Assembly: GCA_964591085.1 (NCBI GenBank)
Contig: CAZPXH010000017.1
Coordinates: 1-49,551 of the forward strand
DNA from: CAZPXH01 sp964591085
GTDB taxonomy: Bacteria > Spirochaetota > Spirochaetia > DSM-27196 > CAZPXH01
DNA length: 49,551 bases
Reading direction: 5' to 3'
Shown here: positions 8,562-17,677 of the stretch, piece by piece
How positions within the stretch are numbered: the stretch's first letter is position 1
Layout: the number at the start of each line of letters is the position of its first letter
Program-made: the position numbers and the translations under genes
The notes under the pieces: generated by a model
The model's database searches: none
What the model saw: the letters and a program-made list of their open reading frames with translations, nothing else
What the model was told of the DNA's origin: nothing

Positions 8562-8771
8562 CTACCTTCTGCGGAGCCCCACGATGAACACCACGCAGGC
8601 TGCAAGGAACACCACGTTTGCCGTGAGCATGAGGAAGTCCCGGTCCCGGACCGCTGCGGCAATGAAGAGCGCCGCGCAGATGACAAAGAGAAGCCATCCA
8701 ATGAGATCAGCCCGCTTCACCGCGTCCTGCTCCGAAAGATTCTGCGGCCTGCCTGGCAAACCCGGACCCAT
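8562..8771 (-). CDS. small membrane protein with two transmembrane helices
   Basis: 69 residues from ATG 8771 (an in-frame ATG at 8810 would add 13 residues of less likely coding sequence). Two hydrophobic stretches, DLIGWLLFVICAALFIAAAV and MLTANVVFLAACVVFIVGL, are separated by the charged loop RDRDF, and the protein ends in RRR. No family recognised. It lies 69 bases downstream of the esterase lipoprotein gene on the same strand and may be co-transcribed with it. Confidence 0.6.
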   Translation of the reverse strand: MGPGLPGRPQNLSEQDAVKRADLIGWLLFVICAALFIAAAVRDRDFLMLTANVVFLAACVVFIVGLRRR

Positions 8772-8840
8772 CGGACACCGGTACGGGTCAAGTGGAGTAG
8801 TTCGGAACAAATGTGCGTGCCCAGACGCATTGTCAGCAGC

Positions 8841-9839
8841 CTACTCGGATCTCCCCTGCGCCTCCATCCAGTTCATCACAGCGCGCGTCCAGCGGCGATT
8901 GAAGAGGGGGACGTGACCGACTCCTTCCAGAGTCCAGGTCTCCACCACCGCCCCGTCTTCGCAGGGAGCGGACCTTGCGATTGTGGTGTCCGGGGAACCC
9001 GCTCCACGAACGAAGTTGGCGGTCTCGCCTGTGTCTTCCGGGAGGCCCGCGCAGCCCGCCGCCGCAGCCCATCGCCGGGCATCTTCTGAGACGCTGCTGT
9101 ATCCAGAGCTACCATCCGGGTCTTCCGCGTTGGGAGGCTGCGGTTCCTCGCCGTTGTAGAGAATGGTCTCGTCTTCCGTGCCATGAATCTGCAGAACGGA
9201 GACCGGGCCCGGATCAGAAGCCGCGCATAGCCCGGGATCAATCCAGCTTGCCCCGGCGATGTCCACAATGGCGCTGAACAGGTCGGAGCGCTCGCAGGCA
9301 AGCCGGTTTGCCATGAAGCCTCCGTTGGAGTAGCCCATGACGTAGATTCGGTCTCCATCCACCGGGTACGCAGCGCGCGCCTCCTCAACCAGCCCGGTGA
9401 GGTATGCCACATCGTCAACGCCGGATGGCTCAAAGTCGCAGCAGTACTCCGTTGCGTTCCAGTACTGGTTGCCTCCCGGGTTCTCAAGCCCATCCGGCGC
9501 AATCAGGATGAGTCCTGCGTCCAGCGCGGCAGCTCGGAGACCCGGCCAGATTCGCAGGGTCTGCTCGCTGAAGCTCCCGTAGCCGTGGAGCAGCAGGAGA
9601 ATTCCCGCAGGATCGGCGTCCGGCCGCTCCAGGCCCGCGGGAAGCCAGTAATTGGCGGGGCGGTCCTCACCCAGGACCGTACGATCCCCGGGCCGCCGGG
9701 CTTCCGGGAGGCTGGCGCAGGATGCCAGGAGCACAATTGCCGCGCACAGAAGAAGAGCTGAACCGGTCAGCCGGGACGCCGGTCGGCTACCACAGCCCCG
9801 CGCCGGGCCCACGGATCGGGGACACTGCTGTTTTTGCAC
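8841..9839 (-). CDS. PHB depolymerase / feruloyl-esterase-type alpha/beta hydrolase, lipoprotein
   Basis: 332 residues from GTG 9839. The signal sequence ends in lipobox LLASC (around residue 38-42), so the enzyme is probably anchored to a membrane facing outward. The alpha/beta hydrolase fold follows: oxyanion strand LLLLHGYGS, nucleophile elbow GYSNGGFMAN (GxSxG), acid HGTEDETI and histidine GVGHVP. This is the LpqC/poly(3-hydroxybutyrate)-depolymerase-like family, which includes secreted esterases on polyesters and feruloylated polysaccharides. The actual substrate cannot be read. It is 9 bases downstream of the cupin gene on the same strand. Confidence 0.85.
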   Translation of the reverse strand: MQKQQCPRSVGPARGCGSRPASRLTGSALLLCAAIVLLASCASLPEARRPGDRTVLGEDRPANYWLPAGLERPDADPAGILLLLHGYGSFSEQTLRIWPGLRAAALDAGLILIAPDGLENPGGNQYWNATEYCCDFEPSGVDDVAYLTGLVEEARAAYPVDGDRIYVMGYSNGGFMANRLACERSDLFSAIVDIAGASWIDPGLCAASDPGPVSVLQIHGTEDETILYNGEEPQPPNAEDPDGSSGYSSVSEDARRWAAAAGCAGLPEDTGETANFVRGAGSPDTTIARSAPCEDGAVVETWTLEGVGHVPLFNRRWTRAVMNWMEAQGRSE

Positions 9840-9848
9840 CGTGCAAGC

Positions 9849-10283
9849 CTACTGGCGCCCCGGGTCTCCAGACAACGGAGCTGCGCTGGATAGCGACGCA
9901 ATCCGCTCACCGTAGTTGAGGTCAACCTCCTTCTTGCTCCGGCTCACGCCGTTGGGAACGATGCACAGGAAACCGAACGGCTCGCTTCCGCTGTTCTCAA
10001 AGCGATGCGGTTCCCAGGGCTCAATCAGCACCGCGTCTTCCTGCCGAAGCTCAACCACCGCATCAGCAAGGTGTAGCCGAGCCGCTCCCCGAACTACAAA
10101 GACTTCGTGTTCAGAAGCGTGGTGATCCTCTGAAGTGCTCGCTCCGGGTTCCAGCTCAAAGTAGCGCATCTCAAAGTTGGGTGCGCCAAACTCCTCCAGC
10201 AACAGGTAGCGAATGCTGACCCCCGGCCGGTAACCGCGATTGATGCCGGTTTCTGGAATGCTCTTGACGTTGGTTCGGAACAT
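9849..10283 (-). CDS. small cupin-domain protein
   Basis: 144 residues from ATG 10283. A single cupin barrel: motif 1 DHHASEHEVFVVRGAARL has the His-x-x-x-x-x-Glu metal-ligand arrangement, and motif 2 PWEPHRFENSG supplies the last histidine. Such single-domain cupins bind a metal and act as small-molecule isomerases, dioxygenases or sensors; the substrate cannot be told. A longer frame to 10373 exists, but the ATG at 10283 starts the homologous part. Its stop is 9 bases before the esterase start, so the two probably form an operon. Confidence 0.8.
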   Translation of the reverse strand: MFRTNVKSIPETGINRGYRPGVSIRYLLLEEFGAPNFEMRYFELEPGASTSEDHHASEHEVFVVRGAARLHLADAVVELRQEDAVLIEPWEPHRFENSGSEPFGFLCIVPNGVSRSKKEVDLNYGERIASLSSAAPLSGDPGRQ

Positions 10284-10384
10284 GATGCTCCCAGTATCGC
10301 GCGAGTTGCGGCCAAGTGCAGCTCTACGCCGTCCGTTCCAGATGACTTGCGGTGCTTCTGTCCCCACCGCCACAATCCTGGGTC

Positions 10385-11350
10385 ATGCGCGCAATAGTAG
10401 TGAACGAGTACGGCGGTCCCGAGGTCTTGCGCTTGCAGGAACTTGCAGCCCCCCAGCCGGGGCCGGGAGAGGTCCTGGTACGCCTGCACGCAGCGTCGGT
10501 CAACCCGGTTGAGACCTACCACCGTGCCGGATCCCAGGGCTACGGTCCGGCGCTTCCCTTCATCCCCGGAGAAGAGGGAGCCGGAATAGTTGCAGCGCTT
10601 GGCCCGGGTGTTTCCGGGCTGGAGGAAGGGCAGCGGGTCTACATCTGCGGTCCCCGCAGCGGATCCTACGCCGAATACTGCCTGCGTCCGGCTGAGCGCG
10701 TAGTCCCAGTGCCAGAGGCCCTGAGTCTGAAGCAGGCCGCCACGCTCTCCGTTGCCTACGGCACCGCATACCGCGCGTTGTTCCAGCGTGGTGGCGCCCA
10801 GCCTGGTGAGACCGTGCTGGTCCATGGTGCCAGCGGTGGTGTTGGCATTGCCACGGTTCAGCTTGCCCGCTGGCGAGGCCTCCGAGTTCTGGCAACCGCG
10901 GGGACGGACGCGGGGCGGGCACTGGTTTCGGCCAACGGCGCGGAGATCGTAGCGGACCATCGGGACCCTGCGCACTTCTCCGCCATCCGTGACGCGGCCG
11001 GAGCGGCGGGCCTTGACGTGGTGATTGAGATGCTGGCCAACGTCAACCTGGAGTCAGACCTCCCACTGCTCGCCGCAGGTGGGCGGGTGATGGTTGTTGG
11101 CAGCAGGGGCAGTGTGGAGATCACGCCGCGAGCCCTCATGCGGGCTGAGGCCGATATCCGCGGTGTCTTGCTCTACGGGGCAAGCGAGGACGATTTCGCC
11201 GATATTCACCGGGGAATTGCCGAGGCGGCCGGAGCAGGTGCAGTTCAGCCGGTGATTCAGCGTAGCCTGGATCTTGCAGAAGCCGCCGAGGCGCACCGGG
11301 CTGTCATTGAGGATTCCTCAGCCGGCCGCATCGTACTGACGATGGACTGA
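10385..11350 (+). CDS. zinc-independent NADPH:quinone reductase / zeta-crystallin family
   Basis: 321 residues. A medium-chain dehydrogenase/reductase of the quinone oxidoreductase type: GroES-like domain beginning MRAIVVNEYGGPEVLRLQE, then FIPGEEGAGIVAALGPGV, then the nucleotide-binding loop VLVHGASGGVGIATVQLAR. The zinc-binding cysteines of alcohol dehydrogenases are absent, as in QOR proteins. It would reduce quinones or alkenals with NADPH in the cytosol. No Shine-Dalgarno sequence precedes ATG 10385; a CACAAT hexamer lies about 8 bases upstream. The last 33 bases overlap the convergent histidine kinase gene. Confidence 0.88.
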   Translation: MRAIVVNEYGGPEVLRLQELAAPQPGPGEVLVRLHAASVNPVETYHRAGSQGYGPALPFIPGEEGAGIVAALGPGVSGLEEGQRVYICGPRSGSYAEYCLRPAERVVPVPEALSLKQAATLSVAYGTAYRALFQRGGAQPGETVLVHGASGGVGIATVQLARWRGLRVLATAGTDAGRALVSANGAEIVADHRDPAHFSAIRDAAGAAGLDVVIEMLANVNLESDLPLLAAGGRVMVVGSRGSVEITPRALMRAEADIRGVLLYGASEDDFADIHRGIAEAAGAGAVQPVIQRSLDLAEAAEAHRAVIEDSSAGRIVLTMD

Positions 11351-12607
11351 ATGGCGCGCTCGATTACCGTGACTCCGGGGCCCGCCGTCTTCTGCGGTCC
11401 CACGCTCAAAATCCAGGGCCGGAAAGACTATGTCTGCCCGGTAACCGTTGCTCATTGCGCTGGTGAAGGTTCCGCCCAGCGATGACACAAGCCGGCGGAT
11501 GAACTGCAGTCCGAATCCACCGCCACTCGATTCATCGGGCTCCACGGACCCGGCACCCGCTCCGTTGTCTGTATAGGAGATGCGGAGCGTCCTCCCATCA
11601 GGGACCACGGAGATGCTGACCCGGCACGGACCGCCGCACCCGGCGGGAAACCCGTGCTTTGTGCTGTTGGCCATGAGCTCGGTGACAATCAGACCGATGG
11701 GGCTTGCAACAGTCACGGGCGCGCGGACTCCGCTTGGAGTCAGATTGATTGTGACTGGAGCTTCGTCCGGCTTTCTGGTGCGGAAGTAGGGCCGAGCGAG
11801 ATCTGAGAGGTAGCGATCCAGGTCCACCATGGAGTCCGCGTCATCCTGATGCAGGTGCTCATGCGTTCCGAGCACCGCAAGGATGCGTTGCTTCTGCCGG
11901 GACAGCGCGCTGGTGACCGCGGGGTCCGAGATTCGGGACTCGTCGTCATCAATGAGTCCGACCAGAACCATGGTCTCGTTCCGGATCCGGTGGTGAACCT
12001 CCCGAAGGAGATCGTCGCGGAGCTGCATCTCCCGGTTTGCTCTCCGCGTTAGACGGAAAACGGCTGCGGCAAACCCGGTCCCCAGGATGACTACCACGGC
12101 CACACCGCTCGCCTGTGGCAGGTCCGGGAGAACCAGCGCTGGTCTGAGTGCGGGAATCGCCGGAAGCGCAAGCAGCACTCCCGCTATGACAACCCGGAAC
12201 TGACGGCGTCTCTGGCAGATAAGGCCCCCGGCTACAGCAAGGACCACGAGCAGTCCAGACAGAAAGAGCAGCAGCGTCATCGGGTCCCTGGAAAGCGCAA
12301 GCGCGGTGAGCTGGAAGCTGATGAGTACAAAGACACCCGGAATGAACCCGTAGCTGATTGCCTGCCTCACTCTTCCGCGGCCGAGTTGCAGCACAATGCT
12401 CAAGCAGAGCGCGAGCAGCAGCGCGTTCTGTATGAGGAATACCTGGCTCCCGACGATCACGTTCCAGACCAGATACCCCGCGCTGATGATCCCGAGGCCA
12501 ACCGCCGTCCAGTACAGCACAACCATCCGGGAACGCTCTATCGGGGTGATGGTCCCGGACCCAAGCGCGGACAGGACCTTCAGGGTTTGCGCACGAACGG
12601 CGTTCAC
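11318..12607 (-). CDS. membrane sensor histidine kinase, HisKA_2 type
   Basis: 429 residues from GTG 12607. About six hydrophobic segments (residues 30-200) form an integral-membrane sensor, then a HisKA_2 dimerisation domain with the phosphoacceptor histidine in LLREVHHRIRNE, then a HATPase domain with VTELMANSTKHGF (N box), YTDNGAGAG (G1) and GGGFGLQFIRRL (G2). HisKA_2 kinases often serve general-stress or light-response partner-switching systems. No response regulator is nearby, so this is an orphan kinase. The frame is open to an ATG at 12724, but that leaves only 26 bases to the divergent permease gene; GTG 12607 leaves room for promoters. Confidence 0.82.
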   Translation of the reverse strand: MNAVRAQTLKVLSALGSGTITPIERSRMVVLYWTAVGLGIISAGYLVWNVIVGSQVFLIQNALLLALCLSIVLQLGRGRVRQAISYGFIPGVFVLISFQLTALALSRDPMTLLLFLSGLLVVLAVAGGLICQRRRQFRVVIAGVLLALPAIPALRPALVLPDLPQASGVAVVVILGTGFAAAVFRLTRRANREMQLRDDLLREVHHRIRNETMVLVGLIDDDESRISDPAVTSALSRQKQRILAVLGTHEHLHQDDADSMVDLDRYLSDLARPYFRTRKPDEAPVTINLTPSGVRAPVTVASPIGLIVTELMANSTKHGFPAGCGGPCRVSISVVPDGRTLRISYTDNGAGAGSVEPDESSGGGFGLQFIRRLVSSLGGTFTSAMSNGYRADIVFPALDFERGTAEDGGPRSHGNRARHSVHRQYDAAG

Positions 12608-12750
12608 TCCCTCGAGTATAGGAAATCGTTGCGCCACGCTCCACCAGCAACCAGCGAAGACACCCGGCAACTCCTGACCGAAACGGGGGCTTGTTGAGAT
12701 CTCGCGGATGTGTTCTAAATCCACATCACAGCCCTACAGGAGTATCCCTC

Positions 12751-14043
12751 GTGGAACAGTTCTTCTCATTGAAGGAACACGGGACAAGTGTTCGCACGGA
12801 GGTCATCGCAGGTGTCACCACCTTCCTGACGATGGCCTACATCCTGATCGTCCAGCCGCTGACCCTGCAGAACGCGGGCATGGACTTTGGTGGAGTGTTC
12901 ACGGCAACGGCCATAGCCTCGGCAGCCGGCACCCTGGTGATGGCGCTGCTCGCGCGCCTGCCCTTTGCCCTGGCCCCGGGAATGGGGCTTAATGCCTTCT
13001 TTGCCTTCTCCGTAGTCATTGGAATGGGCAAGAGCTGGCAGTTTGCGCTGACCGCGGTCTTCCTGGAAGGCGTCATCTTCCTGCTGCTGACGGCGGTCAA
13101 TGTCCGTGAGGCGATCGTCAACAGCATTCCGGCGAACATCAAAAAGGCGATCTCGGTTGGTATCGGGCTCTTCATCGCCTTTGTGGGACTGCAAAACGCC
13201 GGTGTCATCGTGAACAACGATGCCACGCTGGTTGGCCTCGGCAGCCTCAGCTCCCCCGGAGTGCTGGTGGCCGTCCTGGGTCTGGCGCTGACCGGTGCCC
13301 TGGTTGCGCTGAAGGTCCGTGGGGCACTGCTCCTGGGAATCCTTGGTGCAACGCTCCTCGGTATCCCTTTTGGGGTGACAAGCGTGGGCGAGGGCTTCCG
13401 TCTGCTGAGTGCACCGCCGTCCCTTGCCCCGGTCTTCCTGCAGTTTGAGTGGTCCGAGGTCTTCACCCTCGACATGCTCATTGTGGTCTTCACCTTCCTG
13501 TTTGTGGACATGTTCGACACGGTCGGCACGCTGGTAGGTGTCTCCACCAAAGCCGGACTCCTGGACAGCGAGGGACGGATCCCAAGGGTGAAGCAGGCGC
13601 TCTTCGCCGATGCCGTGGGGACCACGCTTGGTGCAATGCTCGGAACAAGTACGGTCACTACCTACATTGAGAGTGCATCAGGCGTTGAAGAGGGTGGCCG
13701 GACCGGTCTGACCGCTCTCGTGGTTTCCGCGCTCTTCCTGGTTGCGCTCTTCTTCAGCCAGCTCTTCCTGCTGATCCCGGCGGCGGCAACCGCCCCGGCG
13801 CTGATCCTGGTTGGGGTGTTCATGATCAGTCCGGTGCAGGATCTGGACTTCGCCGACTACACCGAGGCGATCCCGGCGTTCCTCACCATGATCATGATGC
13901 CGCTGACCTACAGCATTTCCGAGGGAATTGTCTTTGGGGTCCTGTCCTGGGTCATTCTGAAGAGCGTCACCGGGAAGTTCCGGGAAGTCAGCATTCTCAC
14001 CTGGATAGTCGCGGCCTTCTTCATGGTGAGCTTCTTTGTCTGA
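12751..14043 (+). CDS. NCS2-family purine permease (AzgA-like)
   Basis: 430 residues from GTG 12751, preceded by CAGGAG about 8 bases upstream. It begins FFSLKEHGTSVRTEVIAGVTTFLTMAYI and continues with APGMGLNAFFAF, both hallmarks of the AzgA/hypoxanthine-guanine-adenine proton symporters, followed by some 12-14 membrane segments and the conserved VDMFDTVGTLVGV and GTSTVTTYIESASGVEEGGRTGL. It would import adenine, guanine or hypoxanthine. The convergent neighbour is adenine phosphoribosyltransferase, which supports a purine-salvage role. Confidence 0.9.
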   Translation: MEQFFSLKEHGTSVRTEVIAGVTTFLTMAYILIVQPLTLQNAGMDFGGVFTATAIASAAGTLVMALLARLPFALAPGMGLNAFFAFSVVIGMGKSWQFALTAVFLEGVIFLLLTAVNVREAIVNSIPANIKKAISVGIGLFIAFVGLQNAGVIVNNDATLVGLGSLSSPGVLVAVLGLALTGALVALKVRGALLLGILGATLLGIPFGVTSVGEGFRLLSAPPSLAPVFLQFEWSEVFTLDMLIVVFTFLFVDMFDTVGTLVGVSTKAGLLDSEGRIPRVKQALFADAVGTTLGAMLGTSTVTTYIESASGVEEGGRTGLTALVVSALFLVALFFSQLFLLIPAAATAPALILVGVFMISPVQDLDFADYTEAIPAFLTMIMMPLTYSISEGIVFGVLSWVILKSVTGKFREVSILTWIVAAFFMVSFFV

Positions 14044-14054
14044 GGACGACCGCT

Positions 14055-14096
14055 GCGGTGGCGAGAGTCGGCCCGAGGCCGTCTCCGCCCCACCGC
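14055..14096. terminator. possible bidirectional terminator between purine permease and apt
   Basis: A long imperfect hairpin: outer arms GCGGTG (14055-14060) and CACCGC (14091-14096), inner arms CGGCC and GGCCG around a CGA loop, with partial pairing between. It lies 11 bases after the permease stop and 37 bases before the apt stop, where two convergent genes would both need termination. There is no clear T-run, so termination is inferred from structure and position. Confidence 0.45.
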
Positions 14097-14133
14097 GAGC
14101 CACGCGTCATTCCAAGGACAGTCGAGCGCCCGG

Positions 14134-14667
14134 TCAGTTGTAGCGGATGACGCTATGGAAGGGGAGGTCCGCCGGAAGGCGGGCCCTGCCTTCCAGAAAC
14201 CCTAGCTCAATCAACACACAGACCCCTGCGACCTCCGCCTTGATCCCGGATAGGAGTCGCGCGCAGCCGCCAAGTGTTCCGCCGGTTGCCAGCAGATCGT
14301 CCACCAGCAGAACCCGGTCCTCCGGCGTGGCAGCATCAGCGTGGATCTCCACCCGGTCGGTACCGTATTCAAGCTCATAGTCCAGGCCCACAGTGGTCCA
14401 GGGCAGCTTGCCGGGCTTCCGAATGGGAATGAATCCCGCTCCGAGTTCGGCGGCAATGGCCGCACCAAAGATGAACCCTCGGCTCTCCGCGCCGGCGACA
14501 CGGGTGATTCCAGCCCCCCGGAAGGGCTCCGCCATGGCGTTGCTTGCCGCCCGAAACGCTTCCGGGTCTCCGAGAAGCGGGGTGATATCCTTGAACACTA
14601 TCCCCGGCTTGGGAAAATCCGGTACGTCCCGGATATGCTTCTGCAACAGTTCCGCTACGGATTCCAT
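14134..14667 (-). CDS. apt: adenine phosphoribosyltransferase
   Basis: 177 residues, the usual length. Converts adenine and PRPP to AMP in the cytosol. It shows DFPKPGIVFKDITPLL near the N-terminus, GAESRGFIFGAAIA, and the PRPP-binding loop VLLVDDLLATGGTLGG. ATG 14667 begins the homologous part; a longer frame exists upstream but extends into the neighbouring gene. No Shine-Dalgarno sequence; the hexamer TACTAT lies 8 bases before the ATG, so the mRNA is probably leaderless. Opposite the AzgA-type permease, it completes a small purine-salvage unit. Confidence 0.95.
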   Translation of the reverse strand: MESVAELLQKHIRDVPDFPKPGIVFKDITPLLGDPEAFRAASNAMAEPFRGAGITRVAGAESRGFIFGAAIAAELGAGFIPIRKPGKLPWTTVGLDYELEYGTDRVEIHADAATPEDRVLLVDDLLATGGTLGGCARLLSGIKAEVAGVCVLIELGFLEGRARLPADLPFHSVIRYN

Positions 14668-14675
14668 GCGCCGGA

Positions 14676-14704
14676 ATAGTAGCAGGCTTTGCGGCGCGCT
14701 TGAC
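14676..14704 (-). promoter_or_regulatory. putative apt promoter
   Basis: On the reverse strand, -10-like TACTAT (14681-14676) is 8 bases before the apt start codon; a weak GTCAAG lies 17 bases further upstream (14704-14699). Transcription would begin at or within a base or two of the ATG. Confidence 0.4.
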
Positions 14705-14735
14705 CCACCAGTGCCACCCAGGAGGCAACTCACTC

Positions 14736-15854
14736 GTGTACGACATCGCGATCATTGGTGGTGGTCCCGCCGGCGCCACACTTGCCCGGCTTCTCGGTGA
14801 CCGCTTGCGGACCCTGCTCCTGGAGCGGCGTCCGCGGGAGGCATCTGACATGCCGGCCAGGAGGAAGGTCTGTGGTGGGCTGCTGAATCCGGATGCCGTC
14901 AGGCGCTTTGCGCGCCTTGGGGTTCGGCTTCCGGCGGAGCTCCGCGTAGATCCTCAACCCGTTGCGGTCACAGCACTGGACCTGGACACCGGTGTGGTCC
15001 GGCGATTTCCCAGGGAGTACCAGAACCTGGACCGGGAAGCGCTGGATCGTTACCTACTTTCCCTTTTGCCGGATTCCACCGACCTGCGTTGGTCCGCACG
15101 CCTTTCCGAGCTTGAGAAGGGGACGGGCAGCACACGTCTTCGCTGGCAGGAGCAGGGTAGGCCGCAGGAGGCCAGTGCCAGGATTGTCATTGGTGCAGAC
15201 GGTGCAGCCTCCATGGTCCGGCGGACCCGTTTCCCCGGTGCTGCTCCACCTTCCCGCTACCTGGCCCTGCAGGTTCCCTTTCCCCGGTCCGCCGTCCTGC
15301 TGCCGGACGGCTCAGGCAATGACTACGCGTCCCTCTTCGCCCGCGATGTCACTGACTTCTACGGCTGGATCATCCCCAAGGCAGATCAGGCCCTCATCGG
15401 TGCGGCAATCCCTGCGGGTGATCCCGCGGACAGAGCAGCGGATGGGACTCCGCGCGCGGTTGCTGCCCGCTTCCGGCTCCTGCTGCAACTGCTTTCGGAC
15501 GCCGGCTACCTGGAGCGCTCCGCGCATGAGCAGCAGGGGAGGGTGGAGGCCGCGCAGCTCCTCCGGCCCTCGGCGCAAGACGTTGTGACCGGCGACGCGG
15601 AGATCGGGCTCATTGGTGAGGCCGCGGGCTTCATCAGCCCAAGCTCCGCAGAAGGCTTCAGCTGGGCGCTGGCATCAGCGGTAGCCGCGGCCACCGCGCT
15701 CTCATCCGGAATCCCGGGCTGGTCCGTCCGATACGCGCGGCTTGCTCTCCCCCTGATCCGCCGGCTGCAGCGCAAGCGGTTCAAGGGCCGGATGCTCTAC
15801 CACCCCGGGTTTCGCCGGCTGGTACTGGCATCCGGCCTGGGCGCAATCCGCTGA
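14736..15854 (+). CDS. CbrA / geranylgeranyl-reductase-like FAD-dependent oxidoreductase
   Basis: 372 residues from GTG 14736, with GGAGG at 14721-14725. FAD-binding start YDIAIIGGGPAGATLARLL, then RKVCGGLLNPDAVRRF, then IVIGADGAASMVRR, and late FAD motif IGLIGEAAGFISPSSAEGFSWAL. The order and wording follow E. coli CbrA (a colicin-M-resistance-linked flavoprotein) more than true archaeal geranylgeranyl reductases. The family reduces isoprenoid double bonds or has unknown substrates. It shares strand with ilvD downstream but a 119-base spacer with its own promoter-like sequence separates them. Confidence 0.8.
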   Translation: MYDIAIIGGGPAGATLARLLGDRLRTLLLERRPREASDMPARRKVCGGLLNPDAVRRFARLGVRLPAELRVDPQPVAVTALDLDTGVVRRFPREYQNLDREALDRYLLSLLPDSTDLRWSARLSELEKGTGSTRLRWQEQGRPQEASARIVIGADGAASMVRRTRFPGAAPPSRYLALQVPFPRSAVLLPDGSGNDYASLFARDVTDFYGWIIPKADQALIGAAIPAGDPADRAADGTPRAVAARFRLLLQLLSDAGYLERSAHEQQGRVEAAQLLRPSAQDVVTGDAEIGLIGEAAGFISPSSAEGFSWALASAVAAATALSSGIPGWSVRYARLALPLIRRLQRKRFKGRMLYHPGFRRLVLASGLGAIR

Positions 15855-15934
15855 AGCCAGGATCTGCCCCACGCGCCGGCGAGCACAGACCGGAAAGCGG
15901 AGGACTGACTGCGCGAATGCGCAACACCGGCTGA

Positions 15935-15964
15935 TTGCGCCGGCCTCGCTACGGCTCCTATCAT
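15935..15964 (+). promoter_or_regulatory. putative ilvD promoter, nearly leaderless
   Basis: TTGCGC (15935-15940) and TATCAT (15959-15964) are 18 bases apart; TATCAT ends 9 bases before ATG 15974. No Shine-Dalgarno sequence lies between, so the transcript would start at about 15971. Confidence 0.45.
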
Positions 15965-15973
15965 CACGCTGCT

Positions 15974-17650
15974 ATGGCCGAACAGTTGAACCGCAAATCA
16001 CGAGTCATGACCGAGGGCGTGGAGAGAACCGCTAACCGCGCCATGCTTCGGGCCGTTGGCTTTGGGGACGGAGATTTCACCAAGCCAATCGTTGGAATTG
16101 CCAGCGCCGGCAGCGATGTCAGCCCCTGCAATGTCCACCATGACGAGCTGGCCGCCATCTCCAAGGCCCGGCTCAAGCAGCTCGGCGCAATGCCCATGTC
16201 CTTCCACACCTTTGTTGTCACTGACGGGGAGGCGATGGGACACGAGGGGATGAAGGCATCCCTCGTCTCCAGGGACACAATCGCTGATGTGATTGAGCTG
16301 GACGCACACGGTCATCAGATGGACGCGCTCCTCGGTATTGGGGGATGCGACAAGACCATACCCGGCACCGTAATGGGCCTTGCCCGGATGAATGTCCCCT
16401 CCGTGTTTGTGTATGGCGGGACAATCGCGGCCGGGATCTGGCGCGGCAAGAAGGTGGACATTGTCAGCGCCTTTGAGGCGGTTGGCGCCTACAGTGCGGG
16501 TCACATCACAGAGGAGGAGCGGCACCAGATTGAGGTACACGCATGCCCGGGCGCGGGAGCATGCGGTGGGATGTACACGGCCAACACCCTGGCTGCGGCC
16601 ATGGAGGCCCTGGGGATGGGAATCCCGGGCAACGCATCAGTTCCTGCAACACACGAGCTCCGCCACTGGGTGATGGAGGCAAGCGCTGACGCCCTGTGGG
16701 GCCTGATCCGGGACAACATCACCCCGAGGCAGATCATGACCCGGAAGGCTTTTGAGAACGCAATCCGCGTTGTGATGGCTCTTGGTGGGAGCACCAACTC
16801 CGTCCTTCACCTTCTGGCACTGGCCCACGAGGTTGATGTTCCCCTGGACATTGAGGACTTCAACACGTTCTACGACAGCACTCCCATCCTCACGGACATG
16901 AAGCCGGCCGGGCAGTACGTCATGGAGGACCTGTTTGCCGTGGGGGGAGTGCAGATGGTGATGAAGATGCTCCTGGACGAAGGCCTGCTCCACGGAGACT
17001 GCCTGACCGTCACCGGAAAGACTCTTGCGGAGAACCTTGCCGAGGTGAAGGTGGAGCTGGACGGGCAGGATGTGGTTCACCCCTTCTCCAGTCCGGAGCA
17101 GCCGCGGGGACCAATCGCCATTCTCAAGGGCAACCTGTCCCCGGAAGGGGCCGTAGTGAAAACATGCGGTCTCAACGAGTTTGAGCACAGCGGGCCGGCT
17201 CGCGTCTTTGAGGACGAGGAGGATGCCCTCGGTGCGATTCTCAATGGAGGGGTGAAGGCCGGGGACGTCGTTGTCATCCGAAATGAGGGCCCCAAGGGCG
17301 GTCCGGGCATGCGGGAGATGCTCGCGCCAACCGCGGCCATTGCCGGTGCCGGTCTCACCCGGGACGTGGCGCTGATCACGGATGGCCGATTCTCCGGCGG
17401 CTCACACGGGATGGTGGTCGGGCACGTCTCTCCGGAAGCTCAGGTTGGTGGACCTATTGCGCTGATCCGGGACGGAGACATCATCACCATCAGCACTCCG
17501 CGCAAGGAGCTCTCCGTAGCCGTTGATGACGCGGAGCTTGCGCGGCGGCGGCAGGACTGGAAGCCCAGGGAAACCAAGTACCCGCGTGGCGCGCTGTGGA
17601 AGTTCGCCCAGCTCTGCAGCTCCGCAAGCCGTGGCGCGGTGACAAGCTGA
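15974..17650 (+). CDS. ilvD: dihydroxy-acid dehydratase
   Basis: 558 residues, the normal length. The Fe-S enzyme converts dihydroxyisovalerate and dihydroxymethylvalerate to the keto acids of valine, leucine and isoleucine synthesis. Visible motifs: GGCDKTIPGTVMGLARMN and CPGAGACGGMYTANTLAA carry the cluster cysteines; GRFSGGSHGMVVGHVSPEA is near the C-terminus. The start at 15974 (MAEQLNRKSRVMTEGVERT) matches family N-termini; an in-frame start 39 bases upstream would fall inside the promoter. It lies 28 bases before purU on the same strand and faces the other branched-chain operon. Confidence 0.96.
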   Translation: MAEQLNRKSRVMTEGVERTANRAMLRAVGFGDGDFTKPIVGIASAGSDVSPCNVHHDELAAISKARLKQLGAMPMSFHTFVVTDGEAMGHEGMKASLVSRDTIADVIELDAHGHQMDALLGIGGCDKTIPGTVMGLARMNVPSVFVYGGTIAAGIWRGKKVDIVSAFEAVGAYSAGHITEEERHQIEVHACPGAGACGGMYTANTLAAAMEALGMGIPGNASVPATHELRHWVMEASADALWGLIRDNITPRQIMTRKAFENAIRVVMALGGSTNSVLHLLALAHEVDVPLDIEDFNTFYDSTPILTDMKPAGQYVMEDLFAVGGVQMVMKMLLDEGLLHGDCLTVTGKTLAENLAEVKVELDGQDVVHPFSSPEQPRGPIAILKGNLSPEGAVVKTCGLNEFEHSGPARVFEDEEDALGAILNGGVKAGDVVVIRNEGPKGGPGMREMLAPTAAIAGAGLTRDVALITDGRFSGGSHGMVVGHVSPEAQVGGPIALIRDGDIITISTPRKELSVAVDDAELARRRQDWKPRETKYPRGALWKFAQLCSSASRGAVTS

Positions 17651-17677
17651 CCCTGTAGCGCGCACGGCAAGTCAGGT

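Noticed and set aside
12608..12724. Longer start of the HisKA_2 kinase at ATG 12724.
   Set aside because: It would leave only 26 bases to the divergent purine permease and adds non-hydrophobic residues without family features; GTG 12607 is preferred.
12690..12750. A purine riboswitch before the AzgA-type permease.
   Set aside because: The leader is only about 60-140 bases and shows none of the conserved loop-loop sequence of the purine aptamer.
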